Below are positions 44,999 through 56,849 of a stretch of 64,000 bases of DNA, in pieces. The position numbers were made by a program, and so were the translations under genes. This DNA comes from Campylobacter concisus (GTDB lineage Bacteria > Campylobacterota > Campylobacteria > Campylobacterales > Campylobacteraceae). Every line of letters starts with the position of its first letter. Within the stretch, counting starts at the first letter, position 1. Under the pieces are notes generated by a model. That model saw nothing but the letters and a program-made list of their open reading frames with translations. It was not told where the DNA came from and did not search any database. The stretch spans positions 372,001 to 436,000 of the forward strand of contig NZ_LVLC01000001.1 in assembly GCF_002092855.1 (NCBI RefSeq), written 5' to 3'.

Positions 44999-46948
44999 TC
45001 ATCCAATGTTCTTAATTTCATCTATATAAATTCCTTGCATATTTTTAATGCCAAGATCGATTAACTTTTTCTTCTGTTCTTCGCCTTCAACGCCGATTGC
45101 GATCAAAATAATGTCTTTTGAGCTTAAAACAACATCAAGTGATTGTTTTGTGTTTACTCCTGACTTATCACTTAAGAAGTCAATCAAGACATTTGACTGA
45201 ATTTTTACATAATCAGGGTTAAATTCTTTTAGTTTCTCGATACCTTTTGCGTTAAGCTCGAAGTGGTCAAAACCAAATCCAAAGCCAAGTTCTTTTAATT
45301 TTTTAGTAAGCTTAACTATACTTTCTATGCTAATATCGTCTTTATTTGGAATTTCTATATAGTTTTTATATTTAGAAATTTGGCTTATCTTTTTAAGTGT
45401 AGCTTCAAGTTTTGAAAAATTTTCATCTGAGTTTAATATCTCTTTTCCTAAATTTATGGCTAAATTACCACTTGGTAAGATATTCTCCGGTAAAATTCTA
45501 GCTACCCTATTTAAGATATGAAGATCAAGCATTGCACCTAAATTTAGCTCATTTACCATCGGCATGAAATATGAGGCCATACGCCATACACCATCTTTAT
45601 CAACAAGCCTCAAATAAAGCTCATACTGCTCAAAATTTGAATTAAGATCAATCACCTTTTGAGCTGCGAATTTAAATTCATCCTCTTTTATTGAGTCAAA
45701 AATAAGCTCTTTATACTTCTCTTTACCAATCACTAAAGTATTTTGATTTTCATTAAATACCTTGTATGTAAAGCTTCCAGCAAGTCTTGAGCTAGCCAAT
45801 GTAACGTCAGCTGAAGTAAGAAGTGTCTTGATATCAGTATTTGGTGAATACTCAACTATCGCAGCATTTACTGGATACTCGCTATCATTTAGCGCAAAAT
45901 TTGCATAAAGCTTTTTAAACTCGTTCATAATTTCATCACATAGAGCCAAGAAATTTGATGAATTTCTACCATACGAAAGTACAATGAAATCATTATCGTT
46001 AAGCCTTGCAACAATCGCATTTTTATCATTATGGATTGATTTTTCTTGTAAAATTTGAGCTATTTTCATTACAACGCTTTGCCATTTTTCAAAACCAAGC
46101 GTACTTTTTAAATTTATTAGATCTTTAAAACTAACAAGTAGAGTAACGCCACTTGAATATTCTTCACTAGCTAGATACTCACTAAATTTAGTTTGAAAAA
46201 ATCTTCTGTTATTAGTACCACTCATTGTATCTTTATATAAAAGCTCTTGATATTTACTGAGTGTGGCCGCCTCTCTCTCAAAAATGTCTTTTACCTTACT
46301 AACCATAGAGTTCATAGCTAGAACCATTTTTTTAAGATCGGCTGTAAATGGAATTCTTTTTTGAATGATAAATTTATTATCAAGTATGGCCTCAGCCTGA
46401 TCTTGAACCTTCATAAGTGGTCTAAAAATAGCTTTTAGAGCGAAATATGCCACCACAAGAGTGACAATTATCATTAGAAGAAGAAAATTAAAAATATTTT
46501 TTGAGTTAGTATAAAGCTCATTGTAGGCAAGTGCGGTGCTACCTTGAACATAAAGCGTGCCAAATTTTGCCCAGCCAGTCATAATCTCGCTATCTGCTAT
46601 TGGCGCTTCAAACTTGGCTATTTTGTAAAACCACTCAGGAATATCTTTAACAACAGTTTGTTGAGAATTTTCAATAAGAACCTTGCCATCAACATCTTCA
46701 AGCTTGATAAGCTTGTATCTACCGCTGTCAAACATAGAATTTATCATTGTTTGAGCCAAGGACATGTCATCTGGATCGATAATAGGCTTTAAAGCAAGTC
46801 CAAGCGAATTTGCTGTATGTCTTGCGTTTTCACCAAGCTGGTCATTAATATATCCATTTAGGCTCTTAAAATTTAAGTAGCCAACAGCCATAAAAATCAT
46901 GATACCAAAAGTTATCACGGCGATCATAATTTGTTTAAATAGCGTCAT
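44999..46948 (-). CDS. lapD: LapD-type c-di-GMP receptor with degenerate GGDEF and EAL domains
   Basis: 649 aa. Membrane helix 6-25, periplasmic output domain (26-150), second helix 151-172, HAMP-like linker, then GGDEF-like (230-405) and EAL-like (410-645) domains. Both are degenerate: the GGDEF site reads RLNDNDF (315-321) and the EAL site ELYLRL (443-448); the catalytic DDFG and KID segments are FDHF and KIQ. So it should bind, not make or break, c-di-GMP. Trp126 in MTGWAKFG sits where LapD proteins carry the Trp that captures LapG. Overlaps the lapG-like gene by 4 bases. Confidence 0.9.
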   Translation of the reverse strand: MTLFKQIMIAVITFGIMIFMAVGYLNFKSLNGYINDQLGENARHTANSLGLALKPIIDPDDMSLAQTMINSMFDSGRYKLIKLEDVDGKVLIENSQQTVVKDIPEWFYKIAKFEAPIADSEIMTGWAKFGTLYVQGSTALAYNELYTNSKNIFNFLLLMIIVTLVVAYFALKAIFRPLMKVQDQAEAILDNKFIIQKRIPFTADLKKMVLAMNSMVSKVKDIFEREAATLSKYQELLYKDTMSGTNNRRFFQTKFSEYLASEEYSSGVTLLVSFKDLINLKSTLGFEKWQSVVMKIAQILQEKSIHNDKNAIVARLNDNDFIVLSYGRNSSNFLALCDEIMNEFKKLYANFALNDSEYPVNAAIVEYSPNTDIKTLLTSADVTLASSRLAGSFTYKVFNENQNTLVIGKEKYKELIFDSIKEDEFKFAAQKVIDLNSNFEQYELYLRLVDKDGVWRMASYFMPMVNELNLGAMLDLHILNRVARILPENILPSGNLAINLGKEILNSDENFSKLEATLKKISQISKYKNYIEIPNKDDISIESIVKLTKKLKELGFGFGFDHFELNAKGIEKLKEFNPDYVKIQSNVLIDFLSDKSGVNTKQSLDVVLSSKDIILIAIGVEGEEQKKKLIDLGIKNMQGIYIDEIKNIG

Positions 46949-47607
46949 AAATCCTCTTTTCCTATCCTATCTATTAGTTCCATCCACTTAGGATTTTGTT
47001 TTTTATTTCCACCTGGTATTGCTTGACCAAGACCTTCTTGTTTTGCCAAGTATAGCGAATCACCATTAAAACTATAAACTGGAACAAGGTCTGTTCTTTG
47101 AGTTGCGATTTTTATTTTACCATTTATGTTATCTAAAATTAATGGAATAGATTTTGGTGTATCATAGTATGCTAAAACCATATGAGCTTGATTGTATCTT
47201 AAGGCTTTAACATATGTGAAGTATAATTTTTGAGTTGGAATTCCTAGCTGCTTTAGTGTAAAATATTTTGCGATAACGTAGTCTTCGCAGTCACCAGCAC
47301 CTTTTCCTATAAATTCCATTCTAGTAGCCCAATAATCCTTTTTGTGCCAAAGCTGCATATCATCAACCCATCTAAAAGAGTTAAAAAAGTCATTTACTTT
47401 TATTAATTTCTCTTGTTCAGTTGCATCTTGCAATGAAGTCATTAAAGAATTTAGAGCAGAAGCCCTTCTTCTTGCATCTTCTCCATAAATTTTAGCTACC
47501 TTTGCTATAGTTGTTGATTTTATAAAATCTCCAATAGCACTTGCTAATAATAAAAAAAGGACGCTTACAATAAGCGTCCAAAAATTTGTCTTGACCCTCA
47601 TGGTCAT
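46945..47607 (-). CDS. lapG: LapG-type periplasmic cysteine protease
   Basis: 220 aa. Transglutaminase-like protease that releases surface adhesins by cutting their N-terminal retention module. Signal/anchor at about 9-28. Catalytic triad visible: Cys107 in KGAGDCEDYVIAKY, His142 in NQAHMVLAYY and Asp159 in PLILDNIN. The GDCEDY context, with flanking acidic residues for calcium, is the LapG (DUF920) hallmark. Fifteen bases after the TolC-like gene and overlapping lapD, its expected inhibitor. Confidence 0.92.
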   Translation of the reverse strand: MTMRVKTNFWTLIVSVLFLLLASAIGDFIKSTTIAKVAKIYGEDARRRASALNSLMTSLQDATEQEKLIKVNDFFNSFRWVDDMQLWHKKDYWATRMEFIGKGAGDCEDYVIAKYFTLKQLGIPTQKLYFTYVKALRYNQAHMVLAYYDTPKSIPLILDNINGKIKIATQRTDLVPVYSFNGDSLYLAKQEGLGQAIPGGNKKQNPKWMELIDRIGKEDL

Positions 47608-47621
47608 TACTTTTTACATTT

Positions 47622-49292
47622 TTATCTTAAATCGTTTTGAATGCTGCAAGCACCTTGAATGTATCTCTTTGCAAAACCTGGTTCAAAGCTATCTGAGATC
47701 ATTCCCATATTATCTAACAGTCTGTATTTTGCATAAGATAGTGCTGTCTCAGTTGTAGCAATCTCTTTTAACGCAGAGTTATATTCATTTTCAGCATCAA
47801 GCAAGTTTATAAGATCGCGACGACCGATTCTAAATTCATCCTGATAAGCATCAAGTGTAGCTTTAGCATACTCAACGTGTTGATTTAAGTATCCCATTTT
47901 TTCTTGGTTAAGAACATAATTTTGCCATGAAAATTCCAAAGATTCTTTAAGTTCTCTTACAAGATTATCCAAAGTTTGTTGCTCTTGTTGAACGGCAAGT
48001 TGGCTTTTTTCTTTATCTAGTTTATCATTACCTTTATTGTAAAGGTTATAGTTTAGTCTTAAAAGTGCGTCGAATGTTTGTTCTTCATAATTGTCATATA
48101 AAACATTTGAATGATCATACGCACCAGATACAACAAGATCTAGTTTTGGCAAGAATGGCGCATTTTTCTCTTTCACAACTGACTCTGCCATAGCAATATT
48201 TGATTTTTGAACCAAAAGTGATGGGTTGCAAAGAATTGCTTTATTATAAACAGCCTCTTTTGTGCTAGGCAAAGGAAGGCTAAACTCAGGCATTACTAAA
48301 TTTTTAGCTGCAACTTTTTTTCCATATAATTTCTCAAATGTAGAAAGTGCATCTTCATAGTTATTTTTAGCAGCTGTATAGTTTGATTGAGCTAGAGTAT
48401 AGCGTGATCCAGCTTGTCTCTCTTCAGAAGCTACACCATAACCTGATCTTGCTCTATCTTTAATTTGACTATAAATTTCCTCGTGACTCTTTACGTTTTC
48501 TTCTTCAATGTCTAAAATTCTCTTAGTTTGAAGAACTTGCAAGTAAGCATTTGCAGCATTTAATGTAAGTCTATCTGCAGCTTGTGCTACCGAATAAGCA
48601 GCTGAATCAAGCCTTGCGCTTTGAGAATTTATTCTATTTTTATCAGCACCACCATTGTATAAATTTTCAACCAAGGTTAGAGATGTACCAGAGATTCTTC
48701 CATCTCCTCTTCTTGTAGAAACTCCATCATCAAGACGTTTTTTCTCATATCCCACTCTAGCAGCAGCGTCAAGTGTTGGATAATAGGCATTTTTTGCTAT
48801 TTTTAGATCTTTACCAACTTGTAGATAGTTAAATTCTGTAGCTTTTAAACTTGGATTTTCATTTAAAATAGTCTTTATAACTTGATCTAAAGTCAAAACT
48901 CCTTCATCAACTTGTGCTACTGGTTTTACTTCAGCTGATATAGCTTGTTCTATATTAGATTTTTTTGTTATTTGAGTATCAGCTACAGGTGCTTTTGCTC
49001 TCATTAAAGCATCTTTATAGCCTGATTCGTTTTGAACTTTAACTAATAGACTATTAGCTTCATCCTCAGAGACTGGAGTCGTGTCAACATATAAAAATTT
49101 TCGTCCACCAACCTCATAGATACCTGTAGTTAGTCTGCTGTCAGAGATTTTGCTATTGACTTTATTAACAGCACTGTCGATTCTAGCCTGATTATCATCT
49201 TGTGCAAATGAAGCTAGAAAAATCCTATAAGGAACATCTTGAGCTGACAGTACAGTTGCTGCCAAAGCACTAATTGCCAATATCTTTTTCAT
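47622..49292 (-). CDS. TolC/LapE-type outer membrane channel with SPOR-like N-domain
   Basis: 556 aa from ATG 49292 (signal peptide MKKILAISALAATVLSAQ); an upstream in-frame start at 49361 is not supported. Residues about 20-100 form a strand-helix-strand repeat (VPYRIFLASFAQDD ... EVGGRKFLYVDTTPVSEDEA ... SGYKDALMRAK) like the peptidoglycan-binding SPOR domain. A linker leads to the TolC-type part (LTLDQVIKTILNENPSLKA onward, two repeats with the RRDLINLLDAENEY motif). It should be the outer membrane exit of the type I system. First gene of the operon. Confidence 0.85.
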   Translation of the reverse strand: MKKILAISALAATVLSAQDVPYRIFLASFAQDDNQARIDSAVNKVNSKISDSRLTTGIYEVGGRKFLYVDTTPVSEDEANSLLVKVQNESGYKDALMRAKAPVADTQITKKSNIEQAISAEVKPVAQVDEGVLTLDQVIKTILNENPSLKATEFNYLQVGKDLKIAKNAYYPTLDAAARVGYEKKRLDDGVSTRRGDGRISGTSLTLVENLYNGGADKNRINSQSARLDSAAYSVAQAADRLTLNAANAYLQVLQTKRILDIEEENVKSHEEIYSQIKDRARSGYGVASEERQAGSRYTLAQSNYTAAKNNYEDALSTFEKLYGKKVAAKNLVMPEFSLPLPSTKEAVYNKAILCNPSLLVQKSNIAMAESVVKEKNAPFLPKLDLVVSGAYDHSNVLYDNYEEQTFDALLRLNYNLYNKGNDKLDKEKSQLAVQQEQQTLDNLVRELKESLEFSWQNYVLNQEKMGYLNQHVEYAKATLDAYQDEFRIGRRDLINLLDAENEYNSALKEIATTETALSYAKYRLLDNMGMISDSFEPGFAKRYIQGACSIQNDLR

Positions 49293-49349
49293 AACTAAGA
49301 TCCTTTTACCTTTTTTTATTATTAAGTCTATACTTAAATTTTGACACGA

Positions 49350-49355
49350 ATTATA
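49350..49355 (-). promoter_or_regulatory. -10 element of the Lap operon
   Basis: TATAAT preceded by TG on the minus strand, 57 bases before the TolC-like ATG, in the gap after hemN. No clear -35. Confidence 0.45.
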
Positions 49356-49407
49356 CACCAAGAAATATTAAATGCATTTTAAATATCTTATGACAAAAAA
49401 ATAATTT

Positions 49408-52161
<2,754 letters not shown>

Positions 52162-52162
52162 C

Positions 52163-53134
52163 TTAGTCCCTTAAAATTTTGGCTGCTTCTTTTGCGTGAT
52201 AGGTGATGATCAAATTTGCCCCTGCTCTTTTAAAGCCGATCAAAGTCTCCATCATGACGCGCTCGTAATCGATGATGCCAGCTTTTGCGCCAGCTTTTAG
52301 TAGTGCGTACTCGCCGCTTACGTTATAGACGCAAAGTGGTAGAAGTGTCAAATTTCTAAGCTCTCTAACGATGTCAAGATAGGCGAGCGCTGGCTTTACC
52401 ATCAAGATATCAGCGCCTTGTGCCTCGTCTTGCAAGCTCTCGTTGATCGCCTCTAGGCGGTTTGCGCTGTCCATTTGGTAGCTCTTTCTATCGCCAAAGC
52501 TTGGTGCGCTTTGTGCCACATCGCGAAATGGTCCGTAGTATGCTGAAGCAAATTTAGTCGAGTATGCCATCACTGGCAAATTCTCAAAGCCATTGCTATC
52601 AAGCGTCTCTCTTAGCGTTGCGATGATGCCATCCATCATACCGCTTGGTGCGATCATATCAGAGCCATTTTTAGCGTGTATCAAGGCTTGTTTAGCTGAA
52701 ATTTCAAGCGTTGCGTCGTTGTCGATGGTGTTGTGCACGTGGTCGATTATGCCACAGTGGCCATGGTCTGTATATTCACAAAAGCAAAGATCAGTGACAA
52801 CTACTAAATTTGGGAATTTATCTTTTATGGCTCTAAGCGCGGTTGCGATGATGCCGTCGTTGCTTAGTGCGTCACTACCAACGCTATCTTTTAGGCTTGG
52901 TATGCCAAATAAAATGATCGATTTTATGCCTAAATTTACTATCTCTTCGCACTCTTTTAAAATTTCATCGATACTCATTTGATAAACGCCCGGCATCGAA
53001 GCGATCTCGTTTTTAACGCCTTTGCCCTCGACTACAAAGAGCGGATAGATGAAGTCATTTACGCTAAGGCTAGTCTCTCTTACCATGTCTCTTAGGGCTG
53101 GATTTATTCTTAATCTTCTAAAACGTTTAAACAT
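52163..53134 (-). CDS. hemB: Delta-aminolevulinic acid dehydratase (porphobilinogen synthase)
   Basis: Condenses two 5-aminolevulinates to porphobilinogen. 323 aa. The zinc-type metal site is visible in [14 protein letters not shown] (three Cys), the first Schiff-base Lys in [16 protein letters not shown] and the second in [11 protein letters not shown]. Divergent from ribA across 68 bases. Together with hemN two genes downstream it gives two heme steps in one operon. Confidence 0.96.
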   Translation of the reverse strand: MFKRFRRLRINPALRDMVRETSLSVNDFIYPLFVVEGKGVKNEIASMPGVYQMSIDEILKECEEIVNLGIKSIILFGIPSLKDSVGSDALSNDGIIATALRAIKDKFPNLVVVTDLCFCEYTDHGHCGIIDHVHNTIDNDATLEISAKQALIHAKNGSDMIAPSGMMDGIIATLRETLDSNGFENLPVMAYSTKFASAYYGPFRDVAQSAPSFGDRKSYQMDSANRLEAINESLQDEAQGADILMVKPALAYLDIVRELRNLTLLPLCVYNVSGEYALLKAGAKAGIIDYERVMMETLIGFKRAGANLIITYHAKEAAKILRD

Positions 53135-53202
53135 ATTTTTGCCTTTTCTTTGTTAAAATGCGTGGTTTTTAGCTAGTTTAGCACAGTTGGAGTAAATTTA
53201 AA

Positions 53203-53766
53203 ATGAAAATAGAAATTTCAAACGCCGCAAATCTACCTTCAAGGTTTGGCGCTTATAAGGTTCAAGCCTTCAAAGAAGGGTCAAAAGAGCACCTCGTGAT
53301 CTACAAAGAGCCTTTGAGCGAGGTGGTAAATCTTAGAATTCACTCCGAATGCCTAACTGGCGATGCGATCGGAAGCCTAAAGTGCGACTGTCGCGACCAG
53401 CTTGAAGCGAGCCTAAAATATATCGAAGAAAATGGTGGTATGGTTATCTACTTACGTCAAGAAGGCAGAAATATCGGGCTTTTAAACAAGATAAATGCCT
53501 ACAGCCTGCAAGATAAGGGCCTTGACACCATTGAGGCTAATCACCAGCTGGGTTTTAAGGCCGATGAGAGGACGTATGAAGTGGTTGATTTTATCCTAAA
53601 TCACTACGGCATAAAAGAGGTAAATTTACTCACAAATAACCCTTTAAAACTTCATGGACTAAGCTCAGTAAAGATCGTAAAACGCGTGCCTATCGTCATC
53701 AAACCAAATAAATTTAACGAAGGCTACTTAAAGGTCAAAAAAGAGCAAATGGGGCACATCTTGTGA
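53203..53766 (+). CDS. ribA: GTP cyclohydrolase II
   Basis: First step of riboflavin synthesis from GTP. 187 aa, a stand-alone RibA without the RibB domain. Zinc ligands Cys50, Cys61 and Cys63 lie in [39 protein letters not shown] (catalytic region) and the GVDTIEAN-type segment [12 protein letters not shown] follow. Overlaps rsmG by one base. Confidence 0.95.
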   Translation: MKIEISNAANLPSRFGAYKVQAFKEGSKEHLVIYKEPLSEVVNLRIHSECLTGDAIGSLKCDCRDQLEASLKYIEENGGMVIYLRQEGRNIGLLNKINAYSLQDKGLDTIEANHQLGFKADERTYEVVDFILNHYGIKEVNLLTNNPLKLHGLSSVKIVKRVPIVIKPNKFNEGYLKVKKEQMGHIL

Positions 53767-54332
53767 TGAAAAATGAGCTTTGCTTGCCGGCAGAATTTGA
53801 CGAAAAAGTAAAGGCTTACGCTCAAATTTTTGCTAAATTTAACAAGATTCATAGCTTAAGCAACTATAAAGATATAAGCGAGCAGGTGCTTGATAGCATA
53901 AAACCGCTTGAAATTTTTGACCTAAGTGCTAAAACGGCGATTGATGTGGGCAGTGGAGCTGGCTTTCCAGCGATATTTTTAGCGCTTGCGATGCCGCAAA
54001 CAAAGTGGCACCTTTTTGAGCCGATAGCCAAAAAGTCATCATTTCTAAGCTACGCTAAGATCGAACTTGACATAGAAAATTTAGAAATTCATAGCCAAAA
54101 GATCGAGCTTGCAGATAAATTTACGGCTGATCTCATCACCTCAAGGGCACTTAGCAAGACAAAAGAGCTTATAAAAATTTGCGAGGGATTTTACGATGAA
54201 AATACTAAATTTCTCATCTACAAGGGCTCAAGCGTTATGGATGAAATTTCAGGCATAGACGCGCAAATTTACAATGAAAAAAACAGAAACTACATATATT
54301 TTAATCTCAAAAATCAAGGGGAGAAACGTTGA
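53766..54332 (+). CDS. rsmG: 16S rRNA (guanine527-N7)-methyltransferase
   Basis: 188 aa from ATG 53766 (a GTG at 53763 is in frame directly before). SAM-binding motif [17 protein letters not shown], then [14 protein letters not shown] and [12 protein letters not shown], as in RsmG/GidB. Modifies G527 near the decoding centre; loss gives low-level streptomycin resistance in other bacteria. Start overlaps the ribA TGA. Confidence 0.92.
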   Translation: MKNELCLPAEFDEKVKAYAQIFAKFNKIHSLSNYKDISEQVLDSIKPLEIFDLSAKTAIDVGSGAGFPAIFLALAMPQTKWHLFEPIAKKSSFLSYAKIELDIENLEIHSQKIELADKFTADLITSRALSKTKELIKICEGFYDENTKFLIYKGSSVMDEISGIDAQIYNEKNRNYIYFNLKNQGEKR

Positions 54333-54523
54333 AATACTTGCTTTTTGTAGCGATTTTGGTTGCGATTTACATCATATTTTTTAAAAATAGAAAAAATAGC
54401 GACAAGATAAGCACCAGTAACTTCGAAGAGTGCAGCAAATGCGGCGTCTTTAGCGACATCGATCAAATGGTACTAAGAGACGGAAAATACATCTGCAAAG
54501 AGTGCATAAAGGGTGAGAGATGA
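54329..54523 (+). CDS. Small membrane-anchored zinc-ribbon protein
   Basis: 64 aa. One N-terminal membrane helix (3-18), a short basic linker, then a zinc ribbon with two CxxC pairs: [11 protein letters not shown] and YICKECIKG. The start is TTG (54329) after GGGGAG; it overlaps the rsmG stop by 4 bases. Similar to small PP0621-type proteins of unknown role. Overlaps the next gene by 4 bases. Confidence 0.75.
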   Translation: MKYLLFVAILVAIYIIFFKNRKNSDKISTSNFEECSKCGVFSDIDQMVLRDGKYICKECIKGER

Positions 54524-54885
54524 AAATTTTAGGTGATGAGCTGATCAAATTTGAGCCACTATTTCTTTGCAAAAGTGAAGATGAGATTTCAAACGGCAGG
54601 CAAAATCTCTTTAAATTTGATAGAAATTTCATAAAAAGGGCACTAGAAGCTGGAGCAAGCTTTAGCGTTTTTGTGACAAATATAAATGAAGCCATTATCG
54701 CAAACGCGGCTGGAGCAAAATTTATTATCGCAGATATTGACATTGCAAAAGATCTAGCAAAGATAGCTGAGAGTTATTTATTTGACGCACTTATAGCTGT
54801 TTTGATAAAAGATGAAAGCGAGCTAGCACAGCTTGCAAAATTTAACATCGATGCCGCGATCTTGCCAAACGCTATAAAAGAATAA
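54520..54885 (+). CDS. Conserved hypothetical protein
   Basis: 121 aa, soluble, no signal peptide, not recognised. Alternating strands and helices (SFSVFVTNINEAIIANAAG, KFIIADIDIAKDLAKIAESY, ALIAVLIKDESELAQLAKF) suggest a small alpha/beta fold or part of a barrel. No catalytic motif seen. Overlaps the zinc-ribbon gene and precedes htpX by eight bases, so it is in the ribA-htpX transcript. Confidence 0.65.
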   Translation: MKILGDELIKFEPLFLCKSEDEISNGRQNLFKFDRNFIKRALEAGASFSVFVTNINEAIIANAAGAKFIIADIDIAKDLAKIAESYLFDALIAVLIKDESELAQLAKFNIDAAILPNAIKE

Positions 54886-54893
54886 GGACAAAA

Positions 54894-55763
54894 ATGGAAA
54901 TTTTTAAAACTGCTTTTTTAATGGTTGCTTTAATGCTAATTTTTATCGCTGTTGGCGGATATATTGGAGGTGAGCATGGCATGATGATCGCCTTTTTGAT
55001 AGCGGCTGGTACAAATATCTTTTCATATTTTTTTAGTGATACTCTGGTGCTTAAAAGGTATAACGCTATCCCAGTCGATGAGAGTAACGCTCACGGGCTT
55101 TATGAGATCGTATCTCGCCTCACACAAAAGGCAAATTTACCTATGCCAAAAATTTACATCATACCAGAAGAGGTACCAAACGCCTTTGCCACAGGCAGAA
55201 ACCCAAGCCACGCAGCTGTCGCGGTAACCGAGGGGCTTTTAAAAATTTTAAATGAAAACGAGATCGAGGGCGTACTAGCTCACGAGCTAAGCCACGTAAG
55301 GCACTACGACATCCTAACTGGCTCAATCGCTGCCATACTAGCTGGCGCTATCGCAATGCTTGCAAATTTTGCTAAGATTGGCAGTATTGCTGGGCAGAGT
55401 GGCAGTTCACGAAGAGGTGGCGGTAATGCCATCGTTATGCTAGCACTTGCTATACTCATGCCAATAGCTGCCACAATCATACAAATGGCGATCTCAAGGG
55501 AGCGCGAGTACAAAGCTGACAAGGGTGCAGCCTATCTAACAGGACATCCAGAGTGGCTTGCAAGCGCTCTAAGAAAGCTTGAGAGCTACTCAAATTCTTA
55601 CGTTATGCAAAACGCAAGCGAGCAAAGCGCTCATATGTTTATCGTAAATCCATTTGGCTCGCTAACTAACAAGCTTGGCGTACTTTTTAGAACGCATCCA
55701 AGCACTAGCGATAGGATCGCTGAGCTTGAAAGACTTGAACAAGAGATAAAAAGAGGCATGTAG
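54894..55763 (+). CDS. htpX: Membrane zinc metalloprotease HtpX
   Basis: 289 aa. M48 protease of inner-membrane protein quality control. Two N-terminal helices (6-24, 31-48), the active site LAHELSHVRHYD (His130, Glu131, His134), two more helices near 145-165 and 180-198, and the third ligand Glu in REREYKADKGAA. The end FRTHPSTSDRIAELE is typical. Last gene of the string. Confidence 0.95.
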   Translation: MEIFKTAFLMVALMLIFIAVGGYIGGEHGMMIAFLIAAGTNIFSYFFSDTLVLKRYNAIPVDESNAHGLYEIVSRLTQKANLPMPKIYIIPEEVPNAFATGRNPSHAAVAVTEGLLKILNENEIEGVLAHELSHVRHYDILTGSIAAILAGAIAMLANFAKIGSIAGQSGSSRRGGGNAIVMLALAILMPIAATIIQMAISREREYKADKGAAYLTGHPEWLASALRKLESYSNSYVMQNASEQSAHMFIVNPFGSLTNKLGVLFRTHPSTSDRIAELERLEQEIKRGM

Positions 55764-55855
55764 AAAATTTAGTTCTAGTAAAATTTGGGCTAAATTTCTT
55801 CTTTTTACCATCTTTTTTGGCTTTAAATTTAGACATTTACAAGAAATTTTAATTT

Positions 55856-56000
55856 TATGAGCGAGTAATTTCGGATCTAAAATTTGAGCCAAGCGGTGGG
55901 CAAAATCAAATTTTAGTAGTCGATTCTTGCGAGCGAATGGAAGTTTTAAAAATTTACAAAGATAGCTTGTTAAAAATTAAATTTAAAACCCAAAAACCAA
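55856..56000 (+). pseudogene. Possible short gene remnant downstream of htpX
   Basis: The 253-bp gap between htpX and the 56017 gene holds a plus-strand open stretch that reads like protein (YERVISDLKFEPSGG, then QNQILVVDSCERMEVLKIYK) but follows a stop directly and has no start in frame. An ATG-AGC-GAG-TAA in another frame lies just before, as if a frameshift had split it. Too short to name. The rest of the gap shows nothing. Confidence 0.25.
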
Positions 56001-56016
56001 AATTTAGCCCCAAATT

Positions 56017-56418
56017 TCACTGCAATTTCTTGCAGTCGCGATCTTCTATAGTGTACTCAAAAATAAGCTCACCATTTTCTGAATAAAAAAGCTCATCCAA
56101 GGTGACACCGATGCTTAGCATATTTAAGATCTCTTTATCTTTGCAAGCAGTTCGCAAATTCTCTTTTTTGATAGCTTCGATAAATTCTAAAAGCTCTTTC
56201 TCCTCAAGCCTTTTGATCTCTTGCTTTCTTGCGTGTTTGATGGCATATCTATAAACGAGCGTATCACCGACATTCAAGATATCATTAAGTGTAAGTGTTG
56301 GCGTACAGATAAATGGGAGCTTTTTTTTGTAGTAAGTTGCATGATTTTTCGCTGCTATATCTGGTGTAAGAGCCAGGGCAAGCGAGTAAAAAAATAGTAA
56401 AAAAAGGGCTACTCGCAA
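56017..56418 (-). CDS. Small secreted protein, second of a related pair
   Basis: 133 aa with a signal peptide (1-16, ending ALA). Not recognised. Mature part has three Cys (PFICTPTL, RTACKDKE, EDRDCKKLQ). The C-terminal half (from LEEKELLEFIEAIKKEN) matches the layout of its neighbour: helix, Cys, G-V/I-T-L, strand, Cys near the end. Overlaps that neighbour by 10 bases. Probably periplasmic. Confidence 0.7.
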   Translation of the reverse strand: MRVALFLLFFYSLALALTPDIAAKNHATYYKKKLPFICTPTLTLNDILNVGDTLVYRYAIKHARKQEIKRLEEKELLEFIEAIKKENLRTACKDKEILNMLSIGVTLDELFYSENGELIFEYTIEDRDCKKLQ

Positions 56419-56840
56419 CTACTTTTATCCAAATTTATATCAAAAAAATGCCTACCCTCAAAGCCATAACTACCACTTAGTGTGATACCACGATTTAGCA
56501 CAGCTCTAGCCATACCTGAATTGCAAAGCGCATCTTTTCCATTTTTATAAAACTCATCTTTTAAAGCTAAAATTTGAGCTTTATTGTAGCCTTTTATCCT
56601 CTTTGTCTTGGTCTCGTTTAAAACAAACTCACCATGTATGTTTAGCCCACTGCTACTTACATCTTTTAGCGTGATCATCTCATCGACCCTGCTTGGTAAA
56701 TTTGGCTTTGCAGTTTGGACGACAAAGGTTGGGATCTGCTTAGTGTCAAGCTGATTTAGTATTTGCTCATAAATTTTAAACTCACTCTCTTGCACACCAA
56801 AAGCAAGGCTAGCAAGAGCTAATAAAACGATCTTTTTCAC
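56409..56840 (-). CDS. Small secreted protein, first of a related pair
   Basis: 143 aa with a signal peptide (1-15, ending AFG). Not recognised. The C-terminal half reads YNKAQILALKDEFYKNGKD, then LCNSGMARAVLNRGITLSGSY and ends in a Cys (KSSCE), the same helix-Cys-GITL-strand-Cys pattern as the next gene. The two Cys probably form a disulfide. Follows alr by nine bases. Confidence 0.7.
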   Translation of the reverse strand: MKKIVLLALASLAFGVQESEFKIYEQILNQLDTKQIPTFVVQTAKPNLPSRVDEMITLKDVSSSGLNIHGEFVLNETKTKRIKGYNKAQILALKDEFYKNGKDALCNSGMARAVLNRGITLSGSYGFEGRHFFDINLDKSSCE

Positions 56841-56849
56841 ACATTACCT

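Noticed and set aside
44999-46948. Active diguanylate cyclase or phosphodiesterase
   Set aside because: Both GGDEF and EAL catalytic motifs are degenerate; the gene context points to a LapD receptor.
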